Shown: piece by piece, positions 1 to 9,819 of the stretch | Layout: each line of letters begins with the position of its first letter | Numbering within the stretch: the stretch's first letter is position 1 | Source: Aureococcus anophagefferens | Taxonomy: Eukaryota; Sar; Pelagophyceae; Pelagomonadales; Pelagomonadaceae | Reading direction: 5' to 3' | DNA length: 64,000 bases | Assembly: GCF_000186865.1 (NCBI RefSeq) | Contig: NW_008705562.1 | Coordinates: 454,981 to 518,980, forward strand | Translations under genes and position numbers: made by a program | Notes under the pieces: model-generated | Seen by the model: the letters and a program-made list of their open reading frames with translations, nothing else | What the model was told of the DNA's origin: nothing | Database searches by the model: none

Positions 1-55
1 ATACTCGGCCGAGCGCGACGAAACAGCGACGACTCCGAGCGGTCGCGGTTGAGCC

Positions 56-2377
56 ATGTGCGCGTTCTTCCAGGACGTCGGCACGGCGTTCAAGGACCTC
101 GCCGAGAACGGCATGAACCTGGACAAGCTCCAGGACGAGGTCGGCGTCGACGCCCGCGAGCCGCTGCCGAAGCCGCCGCCGCTGCGGTCGACGCCGACCA
201 AAGCGCTCGCCGCGGAGGCCGCCGAGCCGGCCCCGGCGGCGCCGGCGCCGCTCGCCGAGGCGACGGAGGTCGCGCGGCAGCGCGCCGAGCAGCTGCTCGC
301 GCAGAGCGGCGACTTCTTCGCGTCGGCCGGCGAGAAGATGAAGCAGGCGGGCGAGAAGATTAAGGAGGACACGCGCAAGAACCTCGGCCTCGCCGCCGAC
401 CTCAGCGGGGGCTTCCCCCGCGCGCCCGAGGCCGCCGCGGCGCCCGCCGCGCCGCCGGCGGCCGCGCCGGCCGCGCCGGAGCCCCCGGCGCCCGCCGCCG
501 CGACGCCCGCGTCGCCGAAGCCCGCGGAGAAGGCCGCGTCGCCCTGGGCGTCGGCGCTCGCGGCGCCGCCCGCGGCGCCCAAGCCGCCGACGCCCGCGGC
601 CGCCGCGCCCACGCCCGCGGCGCCCAAGCCCGCGGCGCCCAAGCCCGCGGCGCCCAAGCCCGCGGCGCCCCGGCCCGAGCGGAAGGCGCGGGCCCCGAAG
701 CCCGAGGCGCCCCCCAAGCCCGCGGCGCCCAAGCCCGCGGCGCCCAAGCCGGCCGAGTCGCGGCTCGCCGCGGCGTTCAAGAGCACGACGTCGGCGCTCG
801 CGGGCGCGCCGCGCGGCTCCTCCGCGCGCGAGCGCGCCTGGGAGGCCGAGGCCGCGGGACGGGTCGCCGACGCGGCGCGTCTCGAGGCCGAGGTCGTGGA
901 GCTCCGGAGCGGCGCCGCGCGCGACGCGGAGGCGCTCGTGAAGCTCCGGCGCGAGGCCGCGGGCACGCGGCGCGCGGCGGACGTCGCCCAGGCGGAGCGC
1001 GACGCCTGCGCGGCGGAGCTCGAGGCCGTCGCGCTCCGGGAGGTCGACGCGTTGCAAGCCGAGGTCGCGTCGCTCCGGCGCGAGCGCGCGCGCGCGGACG
1101 GCCTCGAGAAGAAGCTGCGGGACCGCCAGGTCGCCGAGGCATCCTCGAAGAGCGACGCCGGCGCCCTCGAGGCCGCGAGGCACGAGCTCCGGTCCGCGAA
1201 GCTCCAGCTCGAGGCCGCGCGGCGCGCGGCCGCCGCGGCCGCGCGCGCGCAGCGCGCGGAGGCGGACGTCGCCGCCCGCCTCGCGGACGAGGCCGCGCGC
1301 GAGCTCCGGGCGTCGCGGTCGCGGGCGTTGGACGCCGAGGCCGCGCGCGACGCGGCGCTCGACAAGCGCGCGTCGGCCGCGTCGGCCGAGGAGGGTCGCC
1401 GCGCGGCGTCGCGGGAGGCGGACGCGCTCGCGCGCGACGCGGGCGAGCTGCGGGGCCTCCTGCGGTCGGCGCTGCGCGAGAAGCGGCGCCTCGAGGTCGC
1501 CGTCGACGAGCTCAAGGGCGCCGAGGTCAAGCTCCGGGGCGACCTCCGCGACACGCGCGGCGAGCTCGACGCGGCGCGCGCCGCGGCGCGCGACGCGCGC
1601 GCGGCGCTCGTCGGCGGCGCGGCGCCGCGCGCGGCGCCGGCGGCCCCGGGGGCGTCGTCGGACGCGCGCAACGCCGAGTACCTGCGGTCCGTCGTGCGCA
1701 CGGCCCTTCCGAAGCACGGCGCCGCGGACGGCGCGACGACGACGCGGCTATTGCCGGTGCTCCGGTCGCTGCTGGGCCTGCCCCACGACCACGTCGCGCA
1801 CAACCTCGACGCCCTGGGCGCGACGGGCTCCGGCGGCGAGTTCGCCCTCGCGCTGCTCAACGCGGCGGCGGCCAAGGCCGGCGGCGGCGCCGCGGCCGAC
1901 CCGGGCGACGCCGCGGAGCGCGCGGAGCTCCGCGCGGAGCGCGACGCCGCGCGCGGCGCCGCGGCGGACCTCCGCGCCGAGCGGGACGCGTCGGACCGCG
2001 CGGCGGCGGCGCGCGACGGCGAGCGGCGGGCCTACGTCGCGAACCTCGAGGCCCGCGTCCGCGCGGCGCTCGAGGGCGCCGCGGCGCGCGCCGCGGCGCA
2101 GGACGACCTCGAGCGCGTCGCCGCCGAGGCGCACCGCGCGGCGCTCCACGCGCTCGACACGGCGCGCAACACGGAGACGGACGCGCGCGCCGCGCGCGCC
2201 AAGGCCGACGCGGGCCTCGACGGCGAGCAGCTCGAGTACCTCCGCACGACGATCGTCTGCTTCCTCAAGGCCCGCGAGCCCCTCCTCAAGAAGCAGCTCC
2301 TCCCCGTGCTCGCTCGCGTCCTCAAGCTCGACCCCGCCGACGAGCGCGCGGCCGCGCTCCTCGACGTCGTCGTCTAG
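56..2377 (+). CDS. Golgin-like coiled-coil protein with two GRIP-type domains
   Basis: This 773-residue protein is probably a Golgi tether. An in-frame stop lies two codons before the ATG, so the start is firm. The N-terminus is followed by an Ala/Pro/Lys-rich linker (about residues 140-250), then a long Ala/Arg/Glu coiled coil (about 265-530). A first GRIP-like segment sits near 540-590 (starts NAEYLRSVV). A second coil follows, and the C-terminus (about 725-765) contains EYLRTTIVCFLK and KQLLPVLARVL, which fits the GRIP fold that binds Arl GTPases at the trans-Golgi. GRIP domains usually occur once at the C-terminus, so the internal copy is unusual. No intron is needed. It converges on the ankyrin gene with a 36-bp gap. 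The family call is good; the exact golgin is not identifiable. Confidence 0.72.
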   Translation: MCAFFQDVGTAFKDLAENGMNLDKLQDEVGVDAREPLPKPPPLRSTPTKALAAEAAEPAPAAPAPLAEATEVARQRAEQLLAQSGDFFASAGEKMKQAGEKIKEDTRKNLGLAADLSGGFPRAPEAAAAPAAPPAAAPAAPEPPAPAAATPASPKPAEKAASPWASALAAPPAAPKPPTPAAAAPTPAAPKPAAPKPAAPKPAAPRPERKARAPKPEAPPKPAAPKPAAPKPAESRLAAAFKSTTSALAGAPRGSSARERAWEAEAAGRVADAARLEAEVVELRSGAARDAEALVKLRREAAGTRRAADVAQAERDACAAELEAVALREVDALQAEVASLRRERARADGLEKKLRDRQVAEASSKSDAGALEAARHELRSAKLQLEAARRAAAAAARAQRAEADVAARLADEAARELRASRSRALDAEAARDAALDKRASAASAEEGRRAASREADALARDAGELRGLLRSALREKRRLEVAVDELKGAEVKLRGDLRDTRGELDAARAAARDARAALVGGAAPRAAPAAPGASSDARNAEYLRSVVRTALPKHGAADGATTTRLLPVLRSLLGLPHDHVAHNLDALGATGSGGEFALALLNAAAAKAGGGAAADPGDAAERAELRAERDAARGAAADLRAERDASDRAAAARDGERRAYVANLEARVRAALEGAAARAAAQDDLERVAAEAHRAALHALDTARNTETDARAARAKADAGLDGEQLEYLRTTIVCFLKAREPLLKKQLLPVLARVLKLDPADERAAALLDVVV
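601..765. repeat. 15-bp in-frame tandem repeats (Lys-Pro-Ala-Ala-Pro units)
   Basis: Copies of a GCGGCGCCCAAGCCC-type 15-mer run in two blocks (about 616-680 and 718-765) inside the golgin gene. They encode repeated AAPKP pentapeptides in the linker. The unit preserves the frame, so copy number could vary without breaking the gene. Confidence 0.75.
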
Positions 2378-2413
2378 GCGCCACGATAAAGATTTCGGCG
2401 AATCACAAGTTAG

Positions 2414-3136
2414 TCAGAAGCCGCCGGGGGGGCACCAGAACTCGACGACGAGGCCCGCGCAGTCGTCCGGGAAGCCGGGCTTGCCGGTGCATTTGGTCAC
2501 GAGGCCGACGAGCACGCGTTTGTGAGCGCGCGCGTGCTCCCGCCAGCCGCCGCGGGCTTTGACCTGGTCGACGAGGCGGCGAGCGGATTCGCTCTGTTCC
2601 CATCCGGCGGGCCATTTATTCGGAATCACGGCGCCAGCGCGGAGTAATAGCTTCGCTAGTTTGCGGTGGTCTAATCGGACGGCGGCCCAGATTAGCGTTC
2701 CACCGTATTTGTCTGCATCGTTGACGCGTGCACCAGCTTGGATCAGGAGCGAGGCACAGGCTATCTTCCTTTGTTCTGGCACGCTGCCTTGCCCCACCTT
2801 GAGCAAAGGCGTCGTAGAATCTCTTGTGCTCTTCGCGTTGACATCGGCGCCCGCGGCGACAAGGAGCGCGATGCAACGGGGGCAACAAGCAACATATGTT
2901 GCCATGTGCAGCGGAGTCCACCCGTCGCAACCATTGCGGTTTTCGAATTTTATGTTCACATCAGCGCCGTGTTCGAGCAGGAGCGCCACGGCATCAGCAT
3001 TGCCACTGTCGGCAGCGATGTGCAAGGGTGTCATTCGAGGACTACCATTCCCTGCGTTCACATCCTGTCCCTCTGCGAGGAGCGCGCGCAGCCGCGCGCA
3101 ATCGCCTTCCCGAGCCGCGGCCCAGAACGAGCTCAT
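2414..3136 (-). CDS. Ankyrin-repeat protein
   Basis: This 240-residue protein consists mostly of ankyrin repeats. Clear units are TPLHIAADSGNADAVALLLE (about residues 36-55), WTPLHMATYVACCP and GGTLIWAAVRLDHRKLAKLL, each with the hallmark TPLH or equivalent turn and the GADVN loop. The C-terminal 60 residues (from about 180) are basic and unassigned. Ankyrin proteins mediate protein binding; no partner is visible. Codon use in the 3' half is less GC-biased than in neighbouring genes. It is convergent with the golgin and divergent from the next gene, with about 180 bp between start codons. Confidence 0.8.
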   Translation of the reverse strand: MSSFWAAAREGDCARLRALLAEGQDVNAGNGSPRMTPLHIAADSGNADAVALLLEHGADVNIKFENRNGCDGWTPLHMATYVACCPRCIALLVAAGADVNAKSTRDSTTPLLKVGQGSVPEQRKIACASLLIQAGARVNDADKYGGTLIWAAVRLDHRKLAKLLLRAGAVIPNKWPAGWEQSESARRLVDQVKARGGWREHARAHKRVLVGLVTKCTGKPGFPDDCAGLVVEFWCPPGGF

Positions 3137-3316
3137 CGTACTACGGCGTCGCGCTGGCCGTCGCGCTCGCGGGCGCGCGCGCGGGTCTCAAAGCTCGGTC
3201 AAAGATGGCTCGAGGCTAAACTTTCCTCGACATTGCCGAGGTGTTGTAGAAGTCCTTGGGCAGCCCGATCTCAAAAAAAGCGAGCGAGCACAGAGCCTAA
3301 AAAAATTCGCAACACG

Positions 3317-4468
3317 ATGATGATGCGCACGACGCTGCCCGCCATGCTCCTGCGCGTGTCCCTGCTCGTCGCCGCGGCGCGCGCCGAGCTGTACAAGGGC
3401 AAGCCGAAGCCCGAGTACACGGCGCTCCAGAACTCGGGCCGCGACCACCTCGCCGGCGGCAACGTGACCGCGGCCCTCGCGGACCTGCGCGCCGCCGTCG
3501 ACGTCCACCCCAACTCGGAGCCCTTCGCCTGGGAGATCGGCGTCGCCCTCTACTACGCCGACGACTTCGCCGGCGCCGCGGCCCACTTCGCGCTGATGCA
3601 CGCGAAATCACCCAACGCCGAGGCGGTAATCTGGCACGGCGCGTGCCGCGACCGCCTCAGGCCCGCGCCGCGGCCCGCGGCGCTCGACCTCGGCGACGCG
3701 AAGCGGGACCCGTTCCTGGAGCAGGTCGTGGCGCTCTTCGGTGCCGGTGGCGACGACGACAAGGCGAAGGCGCTGGCCGCCGTCGAGGCGGAGACGATCC
3801 CGCCGTCCGCGGACGTCCCCAAGAACGCGAAGAACCGCGTCTTCGAGCGGAAGCTGTACTACGCCCACCTCTACCTGGCGCTCTACTTCGACGGCGCGGA
3901 CGCACAGCGGTCCAAGTGGCACGCGCGGCTCGCGACGCGGTCCGCGTACGCGACGAACTCGCGGCGCGAGGACTACGAGTTCTACACCAAGGACCCCGCG
4001 GGCCGCGTCGCGGACACGCACGCCAAGCTCCGCGGCGCCGATCTGAAGCCCCAGTGCCCCTGCGCCGACGCCGCCGACTTCCGGGACCTCGCGGGCGAGC
4101 CGTGCGCGGCCAACGCCGGCGCCGACTGCGTCGCCGCGCGCAACGCCGCGGACCCGGAGTGGGCCGACGCCTACGCGCTCGTCATCGACGCCTGCCCGCG
4201 GACCTGCGGCCTCTGCGCCCACGACGAGGGGGCACCGTGCCCGGAGCCCAACGCCGAGTTCGAGTGGGAGCTCGCGGCGACGAGCGACTACCTCAAACGG
4301 GCCGCCGCGGCCGAGGAGGCCTACAAGAAGAAGATGGCCGACCTCGCCGAGCAGGGCGACGAGGCCAACCTCGACGCGCGGGCCAAGCTCTCCCCGGCGG
4401 CCGCCGAGGGCGTCGAGAAGCTCCGCGCGAAGCGCGCGGCCAAGAAGGAGGCGAAAGCGGAGCTTTGA
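3317..4468 (+). CDS. Secreted TPR protein with C-terminal ShKT-like cysteine domain
   Basis: I chose the first of three consecutive ATG codons; the open frame upstream has no coding character. The 383-residue product starts with a signal peptide (LRVSLLVAAARAE). TPR-like helices follow (about 25-150). A cysteine-rich module with a CPC motif and the ending CPRTCGLC (about 235-300) resembles a ShKT domain, and the tail is Lys/Glu-rich. It is probably secreted or ER-luminal. The same order of parts recurs in the gene at 43742-45402, so this is a local paralogous family. The function is unknown. It has no introner, unlike its paralogue. Confidence 0.68.
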   Translation: MMMRTTLPAMLLRVSLLVAAARAELYKGKPKPEYTALQNSGRDHLAGGNVTAALADLRAAVDVHPNSEPFAWEIGVALYYADDFAGAAAHFALMHAKSPNAEAVIWHGACRDRLRPAPRPAALDLGDAKRDPFLEQVVALFGAGGDDDKAKALAAVEAETIPPSADVPKNAKNRVFERKLYYAHLYLALYFDGADAQRSKWHARLATRSAYATNSRREDYEFYTKDPAGRVADTHAKLRGADLKPQCPCADAADFRDLAGEPCAANAGADCVAARNAADPEWADAYALVIDACPRTCGLCAHDEGAPCPEPNAEFEWELAATSDYLKRAAAAEEAYKKKMADLAEQGDEANLDARAKLSPAAAEGVEKLRAKRAAKKEAKAEL

Positions 4469-4521
4469 GGGCGCAAGGCGCGACGCTCCCTGGTCGCTGG
4501 CCTTACGCTAACCTTCGCCAC

Positions 4522-5622
4522 TTACGACGCGTCGTCCTCGCAGTCGGAGAAGGTCCGCGCGACGCCGTCGGCGTCCGTCGCGAGGACGAGCGCGCGGATC
4601 CAGTGCTGCGTGTCCGCGAGGTCCGCGCCCGCGCAGGTGACGCGCCGGCCGCCGGCGACGAGGGCGAAGGCGCCGCCGTCGCGGGCGAGGTCCACGGCCG
4701 CGCCCGCGAGGTCGACGGCGTCGACCTCCGACCCGTCTAGGTCGAAGACGCGGAGCGCGCCGCCGCCGAGGAGCGCGTGGCGCCGCTCGCCGTCCACGGA
4801 CAGCGGCCCGCTCTTGTGCGTCGCGTAGAAGTCGTCCGCGTCGCCGTCGTCCGCCGGCGCCGGCGGCGGCGCGCGGCCCGCGCGGCCCGCGAGGCCCGCG
4901 GCGGCGAGGAGCGACCAGCGCGGCGGCCGCGGCTCGCCGTCGAGGGACGCGTCGCGCGAGTCCGCGTGCATGTGCCAGAGCCCGAAGTGGGAGCAGTCCA
5001 GGCCCTCCGCGTCGACGTAGTCGAAGCGCGGGTAGAGGTCGTAGGCGATGTAGAGCACCGCGCCCGCGAGGAGCACGGTGAAGACCAACGTGAGGATGAG
5101 CCCCGTGAACTTGGGGTACTTGAGCCAGCCCAGCGTCGCGCCGCTGAGCACGATGAACGCGCAGCCCGCCCAGAAGAAGTTGAGCGCGACCTCGCGCTCC
5201 GCGTACATGCCCCGGATCGCGCGCTTCTGCTCGTGCTCGCGGCCGCGGATGGCGAGCTCGGGCCCGAAGATCATGCTGTACATGGAGATCATGACGCAGG
5301 CGAAGTTGCAGGCGATGCCCAGCGTCGTCAGCGTGAAGTAGACCGTGATGACCTCGAAGTTGTTGAAGAGGTAGCCCCGCCCCGGCGCGTTCCGGAGCCG
5401 GTCGCAGCCGATGAGGTCGCTGCAGTACTCGCCGTAGGAGTCGCCGCGCCCTAAAAAGTTCGTCGACATGGTGAGCGCGCCGAAGCCCAGCGACGCGAGG
5501 AACGTCGCCGTGCCGGCCAAAACGCCGAACTGGTCCGTGAAGAGGGCGACCTCCTTGTTCCGGATGTGGATGACCGTCTGCGCCAGGCGCGTCTGCAGCT
5601 CCAGGGCGTCGACGGCGATCAT
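4522..5622 (-). CDS. Four-TM membrane protein with C-terminal PH-like region (Orai-like topology)
   Basis: The start is taken at MIAVDALELQ, which gives 366 residues; the longer open frame upstream reads through non-coding sequence. Four hydrophobic segments are visible: FGVLAGTATFLASLGFGAL, then a helix around FTLTTLGIACNFACVMIS, then FFWAGCAFIVLSGATLGW, then LILTLVFTVLLAGAVLYIAY. Arrangement and length resemble Orai-type calcium channels, but I cannot see a decisive pore glutamate motif. After about residue 260 an acidic linker leads to a small beta-rich segment ending DTQHWIRAL, typical of a PH-domain C-terminal helix. The channel identity is a guess; membrane topology is solid. Confidence 0.55.
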   Translation of the reverse strand: MIAVDALELQTRLAQTVIHIRNKEVALFTDQFGVLAGTATFLASLGFGALTMSTNFLGRGDSYGEYCSDLIGCDRLRNAPGRGYLFNNFEVITVYFTLTTLGIACNFACVMISMYSMIFGPELAIRGREHEQKRAIRGMYAEREVALNFFWAGCAFIVLSGATLGWLKYPKFTGLILTLVFTVLLAGAVLYIAYDLYPRFDYVDAEGLDCSHFGLWHMHADSRDASLDGEPRPPRWSLLAAAGLAGRAGRAPPPAPADDGDADDFYATHKSGPLSVDGERRHALLGGGALRVFDLDGSEVDAVDLAGAAVDLARDGGAFALVAGGRRVTCAGADLADTQHWIRALVLATDADGVARTFSDCEDDAS

Positions 5623-5774
5623 CGCGCTCCGGCGCGCTCGCGGCTCCGGACGGCGGCCAGAAGGGCTGCCTCTATGCTGCTCTCGCGCGCAGGCCGGACG
5701 CGCCGCGGCGTTGCACAGGAACATGAACCCCGCGCAGGAACCTTGAACTTCCCCAAAAGTCGAAACGCGCAAGA

Positions 5775-8402
5775 TTAGCCCCCCGTCCCGTAGAAGTGCT
5801 CGGCGATGAAGGCGTCGAGGCGGAGGTTGTCGGAGGACACGCCCGGGAGCTTGGCGACGGCGCCGACGAGGAAGCGGAGGTCGTCGACCGCGCGCGTGCG
5901 GCCGTCGTCCGTCTTCGGCCGGACGTTGGAGAAGACGGCCGGGAGCTTCTTGTTCAGGAGCTCGAAGATGTTGGAGCAGACCTCCTGGAGCTGGTCCGGC
6001 GGGAGCTGCTTCGCGAGGACGCCGTGGAGCGCGCCGAGGTTCCGCGCGACGTCGCCGACGAAGGGCGCGGCCGGCGGCGGCCCCGCGGCCGCGTCGTAGT
6101 CCGCCTTCTCGAGCGACGGCGCGGCGGCGTCGATCATCTCGTGCATGATGGACACGAACTTGGACAGGATCTTCTTGTGGTGGTCCAGGTAGTCCGCGGC
6201 GATCTTGTCGAGCTCGGACAAAAGCCCGCGGTGCTTCTCGGGCAATAAACGGTGCAGCGCCGCGGTCGCGTGGGGCAGCAGCGCAACCACTAAACCCAAA
6301 CACTGGCTCGCGAGCCCCAGGTGCTTCGCCGTGATCGTCCGCAGCCGCGCCGACGAGTGGATCGCGCCCGCGAAGAGCACCAATTGCTTCGTCCGCGACT
6401 CGAAGAACCGGAGCAGGTCCACTACTCTTTCCAGCACGTCCGTCGCGAGCACGGGGAAGGACGCGGCGACGCGCAATTCGTCGAAGGCCATCTGCAAGAG
6501 CACGAGCGTCGACCAGACGACCTTGTAGCGCCGGCCCTCGACGACCGCCGTGTTGAGGTCCCGTTTCTTGCCGCCGGCGACGGCCGGCGGCGGCTCCGGC
6601 GCCGCCGCGACGTCGTCGTCGTCGCCGCCGTCGAGGAAGAGCTTGCCCGCGGCCAGCCGGTCGAAGGCCCGCTGGCGGTCCGGCGCGACGTCGACCTGGG
6701 ACCACTTCTCGCTGTCGAGCGCCAACGCTAAATCCGTCTTGTGCCGCGTGTGCGTGTGCTCGAGGAACGCGCGCGCCTGGCCCAGGAGCGCGGACCGCAG
6801 GGCGAAGGCCGTCGACCCGGAGCAGCGCTCGACGCAGACGGCGAAGTCCAGCGCCGCGTCCCAGACGTGCTTGAGCTCCGGCAGGGGCACCTTCGCGTGC
6901 GCGTCGCGCCGGAGGTGCAGCAGCTTGCCCACGCGCTTGAGGGCCGCGTCGCAGACGGCCCGCGCCGCCGCGTGGTTCGCCTTGAACAGGTCCGCGTGGT
7001 CGCCGGCCTCCGGCGGGTCGCGGAGGCTGCCGGCGTCGTTGACGAGGCGCCGCTCCGGGTCCAATCCTCTACCGTCCGCCGCGCCCGCGTCGACCATGGC
7101 CCGCAGGCCGTTGTGGAGCGCCACGGCGGCGAGCACGTCGCCCAGGAGGTGCTCTAAACAGATCTCGAGGCAGCTCCGGAAGGCCGCCGCGTCGAGCGCG
7201 GCGCGGTCGCCGCCGTTTTCGCCCGCGGGCGGCGACGCGGACCGCGCGCACTCGGCGACGGCCGTCCGCGCGGTCTCCTTGAAGTCGTCGTCGCAGCGCT
7301 GGGCGTACTTGGCCAGCACGGTGCCCATCTTCCCGTTGGCCACGAGGCCGCGCACGAGGGGCTGGAGCGCGCCGACGCGCGCCGCGCGGCGCCCCGCGGC
7401 CTTGGCCAGTAAGAGATCGGGCCCCGCGAGGCCCGGGGGCACCGGTGGCGCATCCCGCGCCTCCCAGGACGACGCCACGGCGTAGGCGGACCACTCGTTG
7501 CCCATGTAGGACACGGCGAGCTCCTGGAACTGGGCGAGGTGGTGCGCCGTGTGGCGGAGGCATTCGACGCCCTTGAGCTCGCCGTCGAGCGTCTTCCGCG
7601 CGGCGGCGATGACCCGGCAGGTCTCGGGAAAGTCCTCGGCGAGCATGAGCTCCCGCGCCTTCTCCGAGGCCTTGACGACGTCGCGCATGAGCCGCACCTT
7701 CGACTGTAGCGCGACGAGATTCGACTGCTTGCACGCGAGCCGCGGCACGCGCATCGTGCCCTGCACGGCCTCGCACTGCATGTCGCGGATGCGTGTCCTA
7801 AGATCCTTCACCTCGCCGCAGGTCTCGCGCACGCGCGCCCAGAGCTCCTGGAAGTTGCCCAGCGCGCGGAAGAACTCGTCGGACGACCGGCCGAGCTGCC
7901 CCACGAGCTGGCCCTCGACGACGTCGAGGTAGCCGCCGAGCTCCTCGCCGGGCGCCGCGCGCGCGTCGGGCGCGCCGCCGGCGTGGCCGAAGGCCGGGCT
8001 CGCGTCGCGCAGCGCGAAGTTTTGCTCGAAGAAGCCCGCGGGCACGGCGGCGAGCTCCGCGGCGCGCGCGTCGGCCTCCGCGGCGTCCGCCGCGCCGTCG
8101 CACTCGCCGCCGTCGGCGTGGTTCGCGGCGAAGCGCGCCATGAGGCGGCCCATCTCCGGGCTCGTCATGGACCGGAAGTCGTCGAGCGCGATCGCGCGGC
8201 CCGCGGACACGTCGACGCGGTTGCTCGCGCCGCCCGCCGGCGACTCCTCGAAGAGCGACGCGAAGGACGGGAAGAGGCTCTCGCGCGGGTTGTGGAGCAC
8301 GGCCTTGAGGGACACGCTCGGCTCCACGGACGCCTCGCGCGCGCCACCGTCCCGCGCGAAGGACCGCTTCATGGCGCGAGATGCGCGAGGCGCGGCGAAC
8401 AC
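5775..8402 (-). CDS. VPS54: Vps54, GARP tethering complex subunit
   Basis: This 875-residue, single-exon protein matches Vps54. The N-terminal region has the GYLDVVEGQLVGQLGRSSDE stretch and following coiled coil (about residues 160-300). The C-terminal Vps54-like domain includes YKVVWSTLVLLQMAF, a VVDLLRFFESRTKQLVLFAG stretch and RTITAKHLGLASQC (about 620-740). Vps54 works with Vps51, Vps52 and Vps53 in tethering endosome-derived vesicles at the trans-Golgi network. Length is close to the family norm. The first Met is used; a second at residue 11 is also possible. The small Ala/Gly/Asp-rich stretches are insertions relative to animal forms. It lies tandem to the four-TM gene. Confidence 0.88.
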   Translation of the reverse strand: MFAAPRASRAMKRSFARDGGAREASVEPSVSLKAVLHNPRESLFPSFASLFEESPAGGASNRVDVSAGRAIALDDFRSMTSPEMGRLMARFAANHADGGECDGAADAAEADARAAELAAVPAGFFEQNFALRDASPAFGHAGGAPDARAAPGEELGGYLDVVEGQLVGQLGRSSDEFFRALGNFQELWARVRETCGEVKDLRTRIRDMQCEAVQGTMRVPRLACKQSNLVALQSKVRLMRDVVKASEKARELMLAEDFPETCRVIAAARKTLDGELKGVECLRHTAHHLAQFQELAVSYMGNEWSAYAVASSWEARDAPPVPPGLAGPDLLLAKAAGRRAARVGALQPLVRGLVANGKMGTVLAKYAQRCDDDFKETARTAVAECARSASPPAGENGGDRAALDAAAFRSCLEICLEHLLGDVLAAVALHNGLRAMVDAGAADGRGLDPERRLVNDAGSLRDPPEAGDHADLFKANHAAARAVCDAALKRVGKLLHLRRDAHAKVPLPELKHVWDAALDFAVCVERCSGSTAFALRSALLGQARAFLEHTHTRHKTDLALALDSEKWSQVDVAPDRQRAFDRLAAGKLFLDGGDDDDVAAAPEPPPAVAGGKKRDLNTAVVEGRRYKVVWSTLVLLQMAFDELRVAASFPVLATDVLERVVDLLRFFESRTKQLVLFAGAIHSSARLRTITAKHLGLASQCLGLVVALLPHATAALHRLLPEKHRGLLSELDKIAADYLDHHKKILSKFVSIMHEMIDAAAPSLEKADYDAAAGPPPAAPFVGDVARNLGALHGVLAKQLPPDQLQEVCSNIFELLNKKLPAVFSNVRPKTDDGRTRAVDDLRFLVGAVAKLPGVSSDNLRLDAFIAEHFYGTGG

Positions 8403-8665
8403 CTAGCGCGCCGCCGTCGAGGCGGCCCAGGCGCGGACCGGCTGGTGGCGAGAGGACCGGAGTCGTTCGAGCGCTCGGCGCTCTAGCGCGCGGCCGCTGC
8501 GCCGAGCAGCAGCATGACTGGTCGCATCGTCGCGGCCGGCGCGCGCAGACGCAGACGCCGGGGGTGTCGTGGGTGTAATGGGTGTCTCGAGCCTGTCTCG
8601 CGCGCCGGCAGGCTGCCGCTGCCGAAGGCCTTGCCGATCACACACTGATCACACACGCACCCTCG

Positions 8666-9730
8666 TTACTGGAGGTCGAGCTCCCGGTGGCCGTAGCCGA
8701 AGCGGGCCTTGTGGTCGTCGTAGATGGCCTGGAGCGCCGCGACGTAGCGGCCGTGCCAGTGCGCGACGTCGTCCGCCGTCGGTTGCTCGATCTTCGGCAG
8801 CTTCACCGGGTGCGCGATGACCGTGTGGAGCGCGACGTCGTCGCGGGGCAGGAGCGGGCAGTACCAGCGCGGCCCCCAGAAGACGGGGATCACGAAGCCC
8901 GCGTGCTTGAGCGTGAAGAGGCACAGCCTCCGGTAGAGCGGGTGTTGGAGGGACGCGTAGATGTCCGACTCGCCGAACGTGAACGCGGGCTGGAGGTTGT
9001 AGCCGTGCTGCAGCGCGTACTTGATGAAGCCCGCGCGCTTGCGGATGAAGACGCGGTCCCGGTTCTGCGAGTAGAGCGCGACCTCCTCCATGCCGCCCGG
9101 TAGGATCCCGAAATCCAGATTCTTCCGGAAGAGCGAGAACATGCCCTGTTTCGTCGCGGGCGTGCAGCACCCGAAGCCCAGGAGCGCCTGGCGCAGGAGC
9201 GGGATGCGGAAGAGCACGGGCGCCATGACGCCGTCGCAGGACCGCTTCCGCGCGTCGTCGAGGTTCTCCGCGAGCTCGGCGCCGCAGTACCGCGCGTCGT
9301 CCTCCGCGCGGAAGCGCACGGCGCCGTTGAGGCTGAAGCCGAAGCCGATGGACGTGCCGTGCGGGTGCATGCACCACATGCTCCGGTGCGCTCTCATCTG
9401 CGCGAGCGCGCCCCGGTCGACGTGCATGTAGACGCCGCGCCGGAACCAGCCCGCGGCCTTGAGGTAGAACGCGCTCCACTTCGGGCTGTGGGACCCGAAA
9501 AAGCCGCTGGCCGCGACGGCCGCCAGCAGGGCCGTGCCCGCGACGCGGTAGGTCTCCGTGCAGGCGAGGCCGACGCCGACGACGGGCAGGCACGGGCCGA
9601 CCATCATGCAGAGCAGGATGGCCAGGATGGACGCGGCGCCGCGGACCTGGCCCACGTCCGGCTCGAGCCGGTGCGTGATGAGGTCCGTCGCCTTGCGCGG
9701 CAGGCCGTCGCTCGTGTGCGTCTTCTCCAT
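8666..9730 (-). CDS. Diacylglycerol acyltransferase type 2 (DGAT2 family)
   Basis: This 354-residue enzyme should acylate diacylglycerol (or a related acceptor) at the ER to make triacylglycerol. The catalytic HPHG motif lies at residues 122-125. The downstream motif GILPGGMEEV and the SLFRKNLDFG stretch are typical of the MOGAT/DGAT2 family. Two hydrophobic helices precede them (about 32-75), giving the usual ER hairpin. The start is the first Met of the conserved frame; upstream sequence loses coding bias. Microalgae typically carry several DGAT2 paralogues, so a subtype number is not assigned. Confidence 0.9.
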   Translation of the reverse strand: MEKTHTSDGLPRKATDLITHRLEPDVGQVRGAASILAILLCMMVGPCLPVVGVGLACTETYRVAGTALLAAVAASGFFGSHSPKWSAFYLKAAGWFRRGVYMHVDRGALAQMRAHRSMWCMHPHGTSIGFGFSLNGAVRFRAEDDARYCGAELAENLDDARKRSCDGVMAPVLFRIPLLRQALLGFGCCTPATKQGMFSLFRKNLDFGILPGGMEEVALYSQNRDRVFIRKRAGFIKYALQHGYNLQPAFTFGESDIYASLQHPLYRRLCLFTLKHAGFVIPVFWGPRWYCPLLPRDDVALHTVIAHPVKLPKIEQPTADDVAHWHGRYVAALQAIYDDHKARFGYGHRELDLQ

Positions 9731-9819
9731 CCTTGGACGGCGGCCCCAGCTCGGCTGTGTTCCCAGTGTGGTACCTAACAAATCGGCGATCGTTGAGTTC
9801 AAGTTACCGCGACGTGTCC

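Noticed and set aside
4522..6705. A single 727-residue protein joining the four-TM gene to upstream sequence
   Set aside because: The part upstream of 5622 is an antisense-free shadow of VPS54 in another frame and has no independent support.
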